Assembly (NCBI GenBank): GCA_038040385.1
Contig: JBBPII010000001.1
Span: 124,001 to 188,000, forward strand
Source: Gilichinskyi gelida
Lineage (GTDB): Bacteria > Acidobacteriota > Thermoanaerobaculia > Gp7-AA8
Length of the DNA stretch: 64,000 nt
Direction: 5' to 3'
In this document: positions 53,568 through 61,375 of the stretch, one piece after another
How positions within the stretch are numbered: position 1 is the stretch's first letter
Layout of the letters: each line of letters starts with the position of its first letter
The notes under the pieces: generated by a model
What the model was told of the DNA's origin: nothing
Database searches by the model: none
The model's input: only the letters and a program-made list of their open reading frames with translations
Translations under genes and position numbers: made by a program

Positions 53568-55562
53568 ATGAAGGAAAACATCTCCGGACGCGTTGCGCGG
53601 ATGAACCTCAAAGCGGGTAACGCGCTCTACCCGCTATTTGAGGCGGTGTCCAATTCAATTGATGCGATCGAGGCGCTACATGGCGATCTATCGGCCGGTC
53701 GAATAATCATCGAGCTGCTGCGTGACACTACGCAGGATCAGCTTGATATGGAGGCAGATCGCGTAGACCCGATCCGCGCGATTCGCGTGACCGACAACGG
53801 AATTGGGTTCACTGCCGAGAACTTTGCGGCGTTCGACGAAGCTGACACCGAATACAAATTGGAATTAGGCGGAAAGGGCGTAGGCCGATTCACGTGGTTG
53901 AGGGTGTTTACGCTAACAAGCGTTGACTCCACGTACCGTACCGGTGCAGAACGCCGGAAGCGCTCCTTCACTTTCTCTTTGCCGAATGGAATTGAAAACC
54001 ACATTGACCGGCCGACGACGCAGTCCGAAACCGGACCCGTCGGAACATCAATCACGATGGAGACGCCCAAGCCTCCATACCAACAAGAACTTAGATATCG
54101 CGCGTCAACTGTGGCCGCCGCTCTTGTTCGGCACTTCCTCTCATACCTCATCGCCGATTCCGCACCACAGATTGAAATCATCGACGGCGATACTACGACG
54201 GTCGTGACCGCCGCCGATATTACCGCTCGCACTCGAACGCAATTCCAGATTAACGGGCAGATGTTCACAATCGAACACCTTAGGGTGCAATCTCCAAAAA
54301 ACCCCCAGCATGCCGCCATCTACTGCGCGAGACGACGTGCCGTGAAAGAGGAACGCCTAAAGCATCTGCCGGAAGGGCGGCTGCGCGATGGGGATAACAC
54401 CTTCTACTATCAGGCTTACGTTACGTCTCCGTATCTCGATACGGCCGCGAACGAATTGAGAACTGGCTTTGATATTGACGACGACCAAACCGACCTTGCC
54501 GGCGTGTCGCTCAACGCGATCCGTGACCAGGTAAAGGATGCCGCTAGTGGCTATCTCGCCGAGCCGCTATTGGCGTTAACTGCCGATCGGGACAACCGAG
54601 TGAAGCGCGTGATCGCAGAGCGCGTCCCGGACTTAGCTTACGTTCAGGACGAGAACGCCGATGAACTCAAAGCCAGCATTCCGCTCGGCGCGACAGATGC
54701 CGCGGTCGAGGAAGCCATCGGCGCAATTCACCTAAGAAACCAGCGGGCGGGGCGCGAGTTGCTGTCGGGTCTTGTGAGTGAGCTACATGGCGCAACGACT
54801 CTGAATCTGGCGGCGTTCGAAAGTAGCCTCAAGGATCGGATCGAGCGCATCACTAAGCCAAGCCAAGCTAGCTTAGCGAGCTATATGCTGTATCGGCGCT
54901 CCATCATAGACATCTACCGCGAACTAATGAATAAATCCGGCGATCGCTTCCAGCGTGAGGCGGCGATACATAAGTTGCTGTTCCCTATGGGGGCCGAACT
55001 GGACTCCGCTACGCATCTTGATCACAATTTGTGGCTGCTGGACGAGCGGCTTACTTTTGCTGATTACATCGCCTCCGACATGCCACTTAATCAACATGGT
55101 GCTTTGTTCGCTGTGGAAAGTAAGGATGAGCCGGACATCGCCTGTTATTTCAATATGGGCTTTTCCGAGGATGACCCGGCTGAAGGCGACCTGAAGAACG
55201 TAGTGATCGTGGAGTTGAAGCGCCCCGGTCCTGTGGCATCGAAGCCTGAGAGTCCTTGGACGCAAGTAATTCGCTATATCGGCGACATACGAGAGGGGAG
55301 ATGGTCCGAGGGTGGCCGCAAAATCAAAGCGTCGAGCAACACGCGCTTTTATTGTTATATCGTCTGTGATCTCGATAATCCGACCATCGACCTAATGCGC
55401 CTCTCGCATCAATTCAAGCCTATATTTGACGGTGCCGGCGGGTACTACCTTTATCACGATGACCTGAAAGCTTACGCGGAGTTGGTGCCGTTTGAAAGAG
55501 TGCTGAGGGACGCTGAACGAAAGCATCGCGCTTTCTTTGCGCGCTTAGGGTTGCCCCGGTAA
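53568..55562 (+). CDS. GHKL (Hsp90/MutL-like) ATPase with C-terminal nuclease-like domain
   Basis: 664 residues from the ATG at 53568 (MKENISGRVARMNLKAG); a GTG at 53496 would add 24 residues. The Bergerat fold shows LFEAVSNSIDAIE (N-box Glu, Asn, Asp), RVTDNGIGF and GGKGVGRFTWLRVF (lid). The C-terminal 200 residues contain FAVESKDEPD and KNVVIVELKRPG, an E-x-K pattern suggesting a PD-(D/E)xK nuclease fold. With the Z1 helicase and Mrr-like protein it forms a probable phage/plasmid defence system. Codon usage here is less GC-biased than its neighbours, suggesting recent transfer. Confidence 0.8.
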   Translation: MKENISGRVARMNLKAGNALYPLFEAVSNSIDAIEALHGDLSAGRIIIELLRDTTQDQLDMEADRVDPIRAIRVTDNGIGFTAENFAAFDEADTEYKLELGGKGVGRFTWLRVFTLTSVDSTYRTGAERRKRSFTFSLPNGIENHIDRPTTQSETGPVGTSITMETPKPPYQQELRYRASTVAAALVRHFLSYLIADSAPQIEIIDGDTTTVVTAADITARTRTQFQINGQMFTIEHLRVQSPKNPQHAAIYCARRRAVKEERLKHLPEGRLRDGDNTFYYQAYVTSPYLDTAANELRTGFDIDDDQTDLAGVSLNAIRDQVKDAASGYLAEPLLALTADRDNRVKRVIAERVPDLAYVQDENADELKASIPLGATDAAVEEAIGAIHLRNQRAGRELLSGLVSELHGATTLNLAAFESSLKDRIERITKPSQASLASYMLYRRSIIDIYRELMNKSGDRFQREAAIHKLLFPMGAELDSATHLDHNLWLLDERLTFADYIASDMPLNQHGALFAVESKDEPDIACYFNMGFSEDDPAEGDLKNVVIVELKRPGPVASKPESPWTQVIRYIGDIREGRWSEGGRKIKASSNTRFYCYIVCDLDNPTIDLMRLSHQFKPIFDGAGGYYLYHDDLKAYAELVPFERVLRDAERKHRAFFARLGLPR

Positions 55563-55613
55563 TCGGCGCTAGCCGTCAGATCGCTTTCGGCGCCTAGCCT
55601 GTCACGCCGAGTC

Positions 55614-55760
55614 CGCAGTAACCTGACCAAGGACAACCGGACGGAGTTCCAGCGCTTCGCCGACCTCATGCGGGCGATCGTGAGGGTTTCAAAAAAGGAA
55701 GTGGCCGCGCAACGGAAGCCCGCCACGCGGCCAGGGAAATCCAAGCGGCCTAAGACCTGA
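55614..55760 (+). pseudogene. Probable 3' remnant of a small plasmid-type gene
   Basis: The frame following the GHKL stop encodes SNLTKDNRTEFQRFADLMRA then IVRVSKKEVAAQRKP and a Lys/Pro-rich end. It looks like the C-terminus of a small basic protein, but there is no ATG before 55668. I infer a truncated gene; a 30-residue ORF from 55668 is the minimal reading. Confidence 0.3.
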
Positions 55761-55940
55761 CTGGAAGCCTACGCGGTCGCCACGGGCGCGACGGTCGCGG
55801 AGGAGGCGGAATCTTCAGGTACGGCCAATGCCGCTTTGGGCGGCGTTTCCGGCCTGATCGTGAGCCGAAGTAGACACACGGCCAGCAACCCATTAAGATA
55901 GTCATTGTTAAACCTCGCTTATGGCTTGTAGAACACCACG

Positions 55941-55966
55941 CCCGCCGCCCTTAACGGCGGGTTTCG
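55941..55966 (+). terminator. Plus-strand terminator
   Basis: CCCGCCG/CGGCGGG stem (7 bp) with loop CCCTTAA, followed by TTTCGT. It is 380 bases after the GHKL stop and could end the defence transcript. Confidence 0.6.
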
Positions 55967-56025
55967 TGTCTCTGGGTGGTAGCTGTTGGTGTCGTTCTAC
56001 ATCGGTCCGCCGGTTCGGTTTCGAG

Positions 56026-56064
56026 AAAAAAAAAGGCGAACCGGGGGTTCGACCCCGATTCGCC
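56026..56064 (-). terminator. Minus-strand terminator
   Basis: On the minus strand a stem GGCGAA/TTCGCC with inner CGGGG/CCCCG is followed by nine T. No minus-strand gene ends nearby in the window (the nearest is the broken gene at 56815-57131), so it may end a decayed transcript. The GGGGGTTCGACCCC core superficially resembles a tRNA T-arm but does not fit one. Confidence 0.6.
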
Positions 56065-56132
56065 GCTAAGCGCTAGAAGCGTGAATACTAGTTCAGCTAC
56101 CGTAGTGCGTCAAGTCTGTTCATGGAGGAGTC

Positions 56133-56495
56133 ATGGCAGAAACGATCAAGGACATTATTGGAGCCCTCGCCGAGGCGGCCAAATCGCCCGCCAAGCCGAT
56201 GTATGGTGCCGTGACAGAAACGCCGCTCAGCGTCGATGCCGCGAACGTCCTGGAAAAGCTGAAGAACGCCAACGTTGCGGACGGCTATCACCGGGTGTAC
56301 GAGAAAAGCGCAGGCGAGACGAACCTTATCGACGTACTCACGGATCGCGACATCGAAATACGCGGGTACCAGCCGACGAACGATCCGCCGATTCAGGCGA
56401 AAGGCAACTCCCCGCTGAATAGGGATGTCCTTCGCCGTTACGCTTCTCCGAACGCCCTGTATCCAACGGTGTGGATCGGCGAAAAGCTCGGGTAG
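56133..56495 (+). CDS. Hypothetical protein
   Basis: 120 residues; GGAGGAG two bases before the ATG is a strong start. Helical N-terminal half (ETIKDIIGALAEAAKSPAKP, LSVDAANVLEKLKNANVADG) then a mixed part (NLIDVLTDRDIEIRGYQPTN). No motif recognised. Upstream neighbour of the second CWCGH gene. Confidence 0.65.
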   Translation: MAETIKDIIGALAEAAKSPAKPMYGAVTETPLSVDAANVLEKLKNANVADGYHRVYEKSAGETNLIDVLTDRDIEIRGYQPTNDPPIQAKGNSPLNRDVLRRYASPNALYPTVWIGEKLG

Positions 56496-56554
56496 CATCT
56501 CGTGACTGACTTGTGTGCAGCCCTGCGTCGCCATGCCGGGTCTATACTTCGGTC

Positions 56555-56758
56555 ATGAATGACGAAGGGGCTACCGCGCCCGAAGAGCGGGAACATCTTT
56601 TTAAGGATTGCTGGTGCGGGCACGGAGATAGCGATCACGGCTCGTCCATGGGCGGCTTGGACGGTCTTCGTGATGCGGCTTCGCGAACCGGTTCCGGCTT
56701 GGTGCCAGTCGCCAGGCTTACGGCCAGGTGTCGCGTGTGTGACCGCGAGCGCCCCTGA
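56555..56758 (+). CDS. CWCGH-type small zinc protein, copy 2
   Basis: 67 residues with DCWCGHGDSDHGSSMGGL near residue 18 and a C-terminal CRVC pair, the same length and layout as the protein at 41189-41392. The shared upstream CCGGGTCTATACTTCGG ends about 4 bases before the ATG, consistent with a leaderless transcript from TATACT. Directly after the stop come two ACTTTGTGTGCAG repeats and one GTTTGTGTGCAAAGCCC end, as downstream of copy 1. Zinc binding inferred; function unknown. Confidence 0.65.
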   Translation: MNDEGATAPEEREHLFKDCWCGHGDSDHGSSMGGLDGLRDAASRTGSGLVPVARLTARCRVCDRERP

Positions 56759-56813
56759 CTTTGTGTGCAGCCCTCTGACTTTGTGTGCAGGAGAGGGTTT
56801 GTGTGCAAAGCCC
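56758..56813 (+). repeat. Terminal repeat unit matching the left end of the TIR segment
   Basis: ACTTTGTGTGCAG at 56758-56770 and 56778-56790 (period 20) and GTTTGTGTGCAAAGCCC at 56797-56813. The second copy sits in a hairpin loop with stem CCCTCT/AGAGGG. It equals the reverse complement of 41123-41180 in order and spacing. A weaker GACTTGTGTGCAGCCCT is at 56508. No opposite terminal repeat was found, so this copy is partial or one-ended. Confidence 0.75.
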
Positions 56814-56814
56814 A

Positions 56815-57131
56815 TCGGCGGCGTGCCAGAGGGCGATGAACTCGTCGAAGTCGAGGAAGCCGAACTTCTCCGTAATCGCAGCAGCAGCGGTGCGATCTCG
56901 GCTGGGTCATCGACCACGAGATCGATATCGGAGAACGGATCGACGAGCTGCGTGATCGATGAACGGCGGCAAGATCCCTTGTCTCCCCAGCGATCGGGCC
57001 AAGAAGTTTCGCGCGACGCCGCCACGGATCGCGAAGGACTTGTTCGTGCGCGTCGCGATGTCCGCGAGGACGCGGAAATCGGCGATCGATAACAGCCTCT
57101 CTCGCGCCGGATCAGCCGGGTAATCGGTCAT
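56815..57131 (-). pseudogene. Broken nucleotidyltransferase gene, abutting the terminal repeat
   Basis: From the ATG at 57131 the frame reads DFRVLADIATRTNKSFAIRG then GVARNFLARSLGRQG; after a frameshift it continues VDPFSDIDLVVDDPAEIAPL. The GG...DxD pattern fits a nucleotidyltransferase of the minimal or AbiEii-like type, often an antitoxin or toxin partner. The remnant ends with TEKFGFLDFDEFIALWHAAD, homologous to the protein at 59140-59328, and stops at the terminal repeat (56813). Confidence 0.6.
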
Positions 57132-57257
57132 AGATCACCCGACTTAGATGAGGTATGCCTGGCAAGAGCGGTGAGCGTGAGCATGAAGAAGGTCTCGTCC
57201 GGTGTTCAGCGAATGGCGACGTCGCGCGACGCACAGCTAAGAAGCCTTACGGTGACA

Positions 57258-58424
57258 TTAATGGCGGCTGGTGCCGACCGCGCTGGGTGGTTGTGTTCCT
57301 TTGGCGACCATAGCTCTATAGCGGCCAACGTACTCGAGAGCTAACTTCAGATCTGCAGCCAAGAGCCGCCGAACCTCCTCATCGTGAGAGGCCGCGTACT
57401 CGAAGCGTTCAATTCTTGCTCGTTCTTTGACTCCGATCGCCGCATCTTCCGCTTCGGTCGCAGCCAGACTCGCGAGGGACTTGTCGGCGCCAGCCAACGC
57501 GAGGGCCAGTGCCGGGTTTACGTGTAGTTGCGTTGACAGCGCGGCCCGCGCATCGGCCACCGCTGCGGCCGCTCGATCGAACTTGCCAGCGTTCAGGGCG
57601 ATTCTTGCTCGTTCGACTGATGCCAAAGCGGCTGCCGAGTCTTCTGACGCGATAAGAATAGATCGGGCACTCCTTATCGCTGTCGACGCCGCCTTCGTTT
57701 CGGTCACGGCTAGGGCCGCCTCGGCCCGACCGAGTTTGCCCAACGCAGCCCTAGCCGCAGCGCCCCGGCCAACACTTCCTCCGGCTCTGGCCAACATCCC
57801 CATTACGAGCAGGATGGCGATCGCTCCGCCAAGCCGCTCCTCAGGCGTTTCCTTGTGGTACTTCTTATAGAGCGCCTCGCGCTCGCGCTCTACCTTGCGC
57901 TCAGCGTCCCGCGCCACCGCCAGTGGATAGTAAATATCGTCCGGCTGATAATCGCGTGCCGTCTTAAACCAATAAAGGTTCGCCACCTTTCCCGGATCGG
58001 ACTTGTTGCCATGTCGAGTTCTGAGGTTGTTCTCCTCCTCGCTACGACGTCTGCTCGCAGCCGCCAACCGCTTCTCAACGTCACTCCTCTCCGCTTCCCA
58101 CTTGTTGTTGGTCTCAACAAAGATTCCCATGTCGCGTTTAGCCCCGTTTGAAGGCTCTATCTGAAATGCCCTCGCGGTCGCGATCTCTGTTCGTGCCTTC
58201 GCGACGAGCACATCCGAGCCGTGCTTCGCGAACTTCTCGAATAGTTGCTGCTCGACCCAGAGGAAGGCGTCGACATCCTCGCTGGACAGAGCGCGCCTCT
58301 TGGACTGCGCTTGATCGTCGCTAGGTGCTGCGACACGGTCATGCTTGCGACCAGCCTGGCCATACACAGGCGGGGTTGCGATCATCGAGATCGCGAGCAG
58401 GAGGGCGCTTGACTTCCTCAGCAT
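57258..58424 (-). CDS. Exported Ala-rich coiled-coil protein
   Basis: 388 residues from the ATG giving MLRKSSALLLAISMIATPPV, a Sec signal peptide; an upstream ATG at 58451 adds nine residues. The mature part is mostly helical, with Arg/Glu-rich segments (EAERSDVEKRLAAASRRRSE), a hydrophobic stretch near 210 (GGAIAILLVMGMLARAGGSV) and a long Ala-rich helix region. No catalytic motif. Periplasmic or membrane-associated; function unknown. Confidence 0.65.
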   Translation of the reverse strand: MLRKSSALLLAISMIATPPVYGQAGRKHDRVAAPSDDQAQSKRRALSSEDVDAFLWVEQQLFEKFAKHGSDVLVAKARTEIATARAFQIEPSNGAKRDMGIFVETNNKWEAERSDVEKRLAAASRRRSEEENNLRTRHGNKSDPGKVANLYWFKTARDYQPDDIYYPLAVARDAERKVEREREALYKKYHKETPEERLGGAIAILLVMGMLARAGGSVGRGAAARAALGKLGRAEAALAVTETKAASTAIRSARSILIASEDSAAALASVERARIALNAGKFDRAAAAVADARAALSTQLHVNPALALALAGADKSLASLAATEAEDAAIGVKERARIERFEYAASHDEEVRRLLAADLKLALEYVGRYRAMVAKGTQPPSAVGTSRH

Positions 58425-58586
58425 ACGTTCGGCTCCCTGGTTGCGAGTCACCGTGTTAACTCGAAGTCACCCGCTTAGAAGGCGCAGCCATTTTAGCGGA
58501 TCGGCGGCATCGGCGCGGTCCTCGGTCTTGCGGTCCTCGCATCGACGGCGGGTGCGAATGCGAAGGGGCGCGCGTAAGGTGGCGCT

Positions 58587-59045
58587 TTAGCGCGATGCGC
58601 AGGGCTCGCGGTGACGAATCGTTGTCTGGAGCCGCTGCACTCTCGCGCTCCGCTCGCTCCGCGAGACACAGAGGCTGCTGGCCGTCCCGAGTTGCACGAT
58701 GCAGTCATTCGAGGCATCCGCGAGCGTTCCCCGGAAGCGGGTGCTGCGAATCGCTCGCTGCGTCACGATGCAGTCATACACGTCCTGGTTGGCACCTCCC
58801 AGGCGATACCACTGCAACTTCGCGAGGATCCGATCCGCGTCCGCCCCCTGGAGATCACCGAGGACGTACAGCAGCGGCTGGAGCGCGTCCTGCAGCTCGC
58901 GGAGCCTCTCGCACGACTCCGCCTCTCGCAGGACACCGACGATCACGCCCATCGCCTGATCGGCGGTCGGCGGAAGGGTCGGTCGAGCCGGGGTCGCCGC
59001 GAGGACGGCCATGAGAAGGGGAACGGACAGTATCGGCATGTTCAT
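58587..59045 (-). CDS. Small exported protein
   Basis: 152 residues; signal peptide MNMPILSVPLLMAVLAATPA. GGGAG precedes the ATG; the open frame to 59111 is rejected because it destroys the signal peptide. Four Cys in the mature part (CERL, DCIV twice, LCVS) may form disulphides. No family recognised. Confidence 0.55.
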   Translation of the reverse strand: MNMPILSVPLLMAVLAATPARPTLPPTADQAMGVIVGVLREAESCERLRELQDALQPLLYVLGDLQGADADRILAKLQWYRLGGANQDVYDCIVTQRAIRSTRFRGTLADASNDCIVQLGTASSLCVSRSERSARVQRLQTTIRHREPCASR

Positions 59046-59139
59046 CTCCCGCCGCATTCGGCGTTGAGCGTTTAGCTCCTCGACCGATGGAGTGACGGAA
59101 CGGCGGCTCACCCCCCCTTCGGCGCGCTGCGCTTCCCGC

Positions 59140-59328
59140 CTACTCGGGAATGGTGAGGAGGAGGTCGGGAACGTCCTGCGGCTCCAGCCCTACTTCTAGG
59201 CCGGACGCCATCAGCGCATCAGCGGCGTGCCAGAGGGCGATGAACTCGCCGAAGTCGAGGAAGCCGAACTTCTCCGTCATCGTGGCGTAGTCGAGGAGGA
59301 CCTGATTCGTCGTCGGGTCGATCTTCAC
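59140..59328 (-). CDS. Small acidic protein with a duplicated, truncated relative nearby
   Basis: 62 residues from a GTG (VKIDPTTNQVLLDYATMTEK); the longer frame is not protein-like upstream. A diverged copy of codons 18-40 (EKFGFLDFGEFIALWHAADA) occurs in the pseudogene at 56815-57131. No family recognised. The ribosome binding site is weak. Confidence 0.5.
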   Translation of the reverse strand: MKIDPTTNQVLLDYATMTEKFGFLDFGEFIALWHAADALMASGLEVGLEPQDVPDLLLTIPE

Positions 59329-59471
59329 AGTGGGTACTCTACCTAGAGGAGTGTCTGAAACGCCCGCAATCCTACCCGTCGTAGAACACAATCGAGGGCA
59401 GTTCGCTCGGACCCGCGAAGAATCAAGGTTCCTCGCGGGCGAGGCGTCTCTTTTCTGTGGAGTTTTCCGCA

Positions 59472-59705
59472 ATGCCACGGAAACCTCGTACTCTCCAATG
59501 CATGGAGCTGAGAATCGGCGCGACGCGCATCGGCAGTATCTGGCACGGCTACATCGAAGGCCGGACGGTTCCAGACGAGGACATTCGCGCACTCACCGAA
59601 GGGATCGCGGTGGAGAAGGCCGAGCGCGCTGCGCGCACGCTCGCTGAGCGAGAGGGATTCGCGGGCATTCTGAAGATCGTCCGCGTCCCCGGAGATCGCG
59701 CCTGA
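59472..59705 (+). CDS. Small hypothetical protein
   Basis: 77 residues from MPRKPRTLQCMELRIGATRI; GGAG lies about nine bases upstream. Contains a small beta hairpin-like core (IGSIWHGYIEGRTVPD) and a helix rich in Ala/Glu (IAVEKAERAARTLAEREGFA). Basic N-terminus. Not recognised. Confidence 0.5.
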   Translation: MPRKPRTLQCMELRIGATRIGSIWHGYIEGRTVPDEDIRALTEGIAVEKAERAARTLAEREGFAGILKIVRVPGDRA

Positions 59706-59735
59706 CAGAGTCCGCACGTACGAACGTCGGAGTGT

Positions 59736-59924
59736 CTAACCCGGCGGGAAGCTCCCTCGAATGTCGTCGAGAATCCGAACGATTCGGTCCCTGACTCGCG
59801 AAAACAGATCGGACCCGCGACCGTTTCGAGAACCTTCGTCTCGCGATGCCGCGACTGCCGTGCCGTTCACGCAGAGCACGACCAGTAGCGTCAGCGCGAG
59901 CGCATACTTCCGATGCTTGGACAT
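59736..59924 (-). CDS. Small secreted protein
   Basis: 62 residues; AGGAGGG two bases before the ATG. Signal peptide KHRKYALALTLLVVLCVNGT with cleavage expected after AVAA. The 35-residue mature part is charged and amphipathic (LFSRVRDRIVRILDDIRGSF), which could be membrane-active. A peptide-toxin or signalling role is speculation. Confidence 0.6.
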   Translation of the reverse strand: MSKHRKYALALTLLVVLCVNGTAVAASRDEGSRNGRGSDLFSRVRDRIVRILDDIRGSFPPG

Positions 59925-60034
59925 AAGCCCTCCTGTCGCGCCGGCGGTGAGCCGGCGAGTTTCGGGAGGGCGCCCTCAAGACACACCAGTATCTAGGGCA
60001 GGACGATTCCGGACAGCGGCAGCGAGAAAAGCGG

Positions 60035-61375
60035 CTACGCCGCGGGCATGAAGGGGATGTTCGGCCGGCGCGGAAGTCGCGCGAGGTACCCGCGAACGTC
60101 GCGGATGAGCGCCGGGGTTGCCCGTTTCGCGGCGAGTGCCTGGTGCACATAGCCGAGCGCGACGCGTGCGTTCTGACGCATGCCTTCAGCTTCGTACTCC
60201 ATCATGACCTCGCGGCAGGCCTCCGCGACACCCTCGGGTTGGCCGAGCTGGAGCCGCCCTTCGGCCCAATCGAGCGTGGCGAGGGCATGGTCGTTCTTCA
60301 GACCGAGTTGCAGGAGCTCGCGCCGGTGGAGATCGAGCGCGGCGACGCCTTTCGCGAGATCGCCGCGGCGCACCGCGATGCGCGCCAGATCCCACGCGAT
60401 GACCACCTTCTCGGTTTCGACCGCGAACTCGTCGAACAGCGCGACTGCCTCGGCGTTGTACCGCTCTGCTTCATCCAGCAGGCCGAGGTCGGTGTGCGCC
60501 ATTGCCGCGTTGTGGAGACCGTGGGCGAGGATGAGCTTCTGGTCGAGACGGCGTGCCTCACTGATGAGGATCTCTAACGCGGCGAGCGCCTCGGTCGCTC
60601 GGCCGAGGTGATGGAGCGACATGGCCTCCACCAGCCGCGCGCTCAGCTCGCGCGATTCGTCCGCGTAGTCGCGAAAGACGTGGATCGCGCGGCGGCTGAC
60701 ATGGAGTGCGTCCTCGGTCGTCTCGTCGAACTGCACGAGCACGACCGATCGGATGTAGTCCACAATCGCTAGTTCAAACGGCGCTTCCGCCGGGCTGCTC
60801 GCCTCGAAGAGCGCCGTCGCGTCGTCGAGCGCCTTCATCGCCGCCGTCAGCGGCCCGAGGTAGCGAAAGGCGTTCGCCTGCTCTCGCCGCGCAATGGCCC
60901 GGAGCAGGTTGCGCGCGGGGGCGGGGGCCTCCACGTGCTCGGCAATCTTGTACGCAGCGGTCGCGAGTGCGAGGCTGAACTTCGGCCACTGATTCAGTTT
61001 CGCGTTCGCTGCCCCGCAGAGCATCCGCACTGCGGCGGGTGTCCGCAACGCCGGGTCGTTCGCGACATCGGCGTCGAGGAAGCGGAGCGGTGTCCGCAGC
61101 AGCGGACCGAGGCGGCGAGCGGCATACAGGTTGTCTGCTTCGATGGCCGCCTTCGCCCCAAGCGCTTCGTCGAGGCGGCGCGGCGGGACGAGGAGGCCGT
61201 CGACGTCGTCCCAGAACGAGCGGTCGCGCGCCATCGACTCCAGCTCTCCCGCGCGCGCCACGTACTCGCGGCACTCTCCGCACTGCGCGACGTGCGCCTC
61301 GATGACGGCGCGGCCCGGCGCGCTCGCCGGATCGGCGGCATACGCGTCCAGCTCGATCTCAGCGGGGTGGGTCAT
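60035..61375 (-). CDS. Zf-HC2 (anti-sigma-like) protein with TPR domain
   Basis: 446 residues. The N-terminus has the zinc-binding anti-sigma motif H-x3-C-x2-C (VIEAHVAQCGECREYVARA). The rest is a long series of TPR-like helix pairs (NAAMAHTDLGLLDEAERYNA, WAEGRLQLGQPEGVAEACRE). There is no membrane helix, so it should be cytoplasmic. The ATG overlaps the stop of the sigma factor gene, so they are co-translated. It probably binds and holds the sigma factor; the TPRs may sense a partner. Confidence 0.8.
   Translation of the reverse strand: MTHPAEIELDAYAADPASAPGRAVIEAHVAQCGECREYVARAGELESMARDRSFWDDVDGLLVPPRRLDEALGAKAAIEADNLYAARRLGPLLRTPLRFLDADVANDPALRTPAAVRMLCGAANAKLNQWPKFSLALATAAYKIAEHVEAPAPARNLLRAIARREQANAFRYLGPLTAAMKALDDATALFEASSPAEAPFELAIVDYIRSVVLVQFDETTEDALHVSRRAIHVFRDYADESRELSARLVEAMSLHHLGRATEALAALEILISEARRLDQKLILAHGLHNAAMAHTDLGLLDEAERYNAEAVALFDEFAVETEKVVIAWDLARIAVRRGDLAKGVAALDLHRRELLQLGLKNDHALATLDWAEGRLQLGQPEGVAEACREVMMEYEAEGMRQNARVALGYVHQALAAKRATPALIRDVRGYLARLPRRPNIPFMPAA

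Larger units (their letters stand above)
55761..56132. other. Intergenic stretch with two terminator-like hairpins
   Basis: About 370 bases. Besides the two hairpins listed separately, nothing coding was seen. Confidence 0.4.

Noticed and set aside
56035..56064. GGGGGTTCGACCCC resembling a tRNA T-arm
   Set aside because: The 5-bp T-stem cannot form around a TTCGANN loop; the whole is better explained as a minus-strand terminator followed by nine T.
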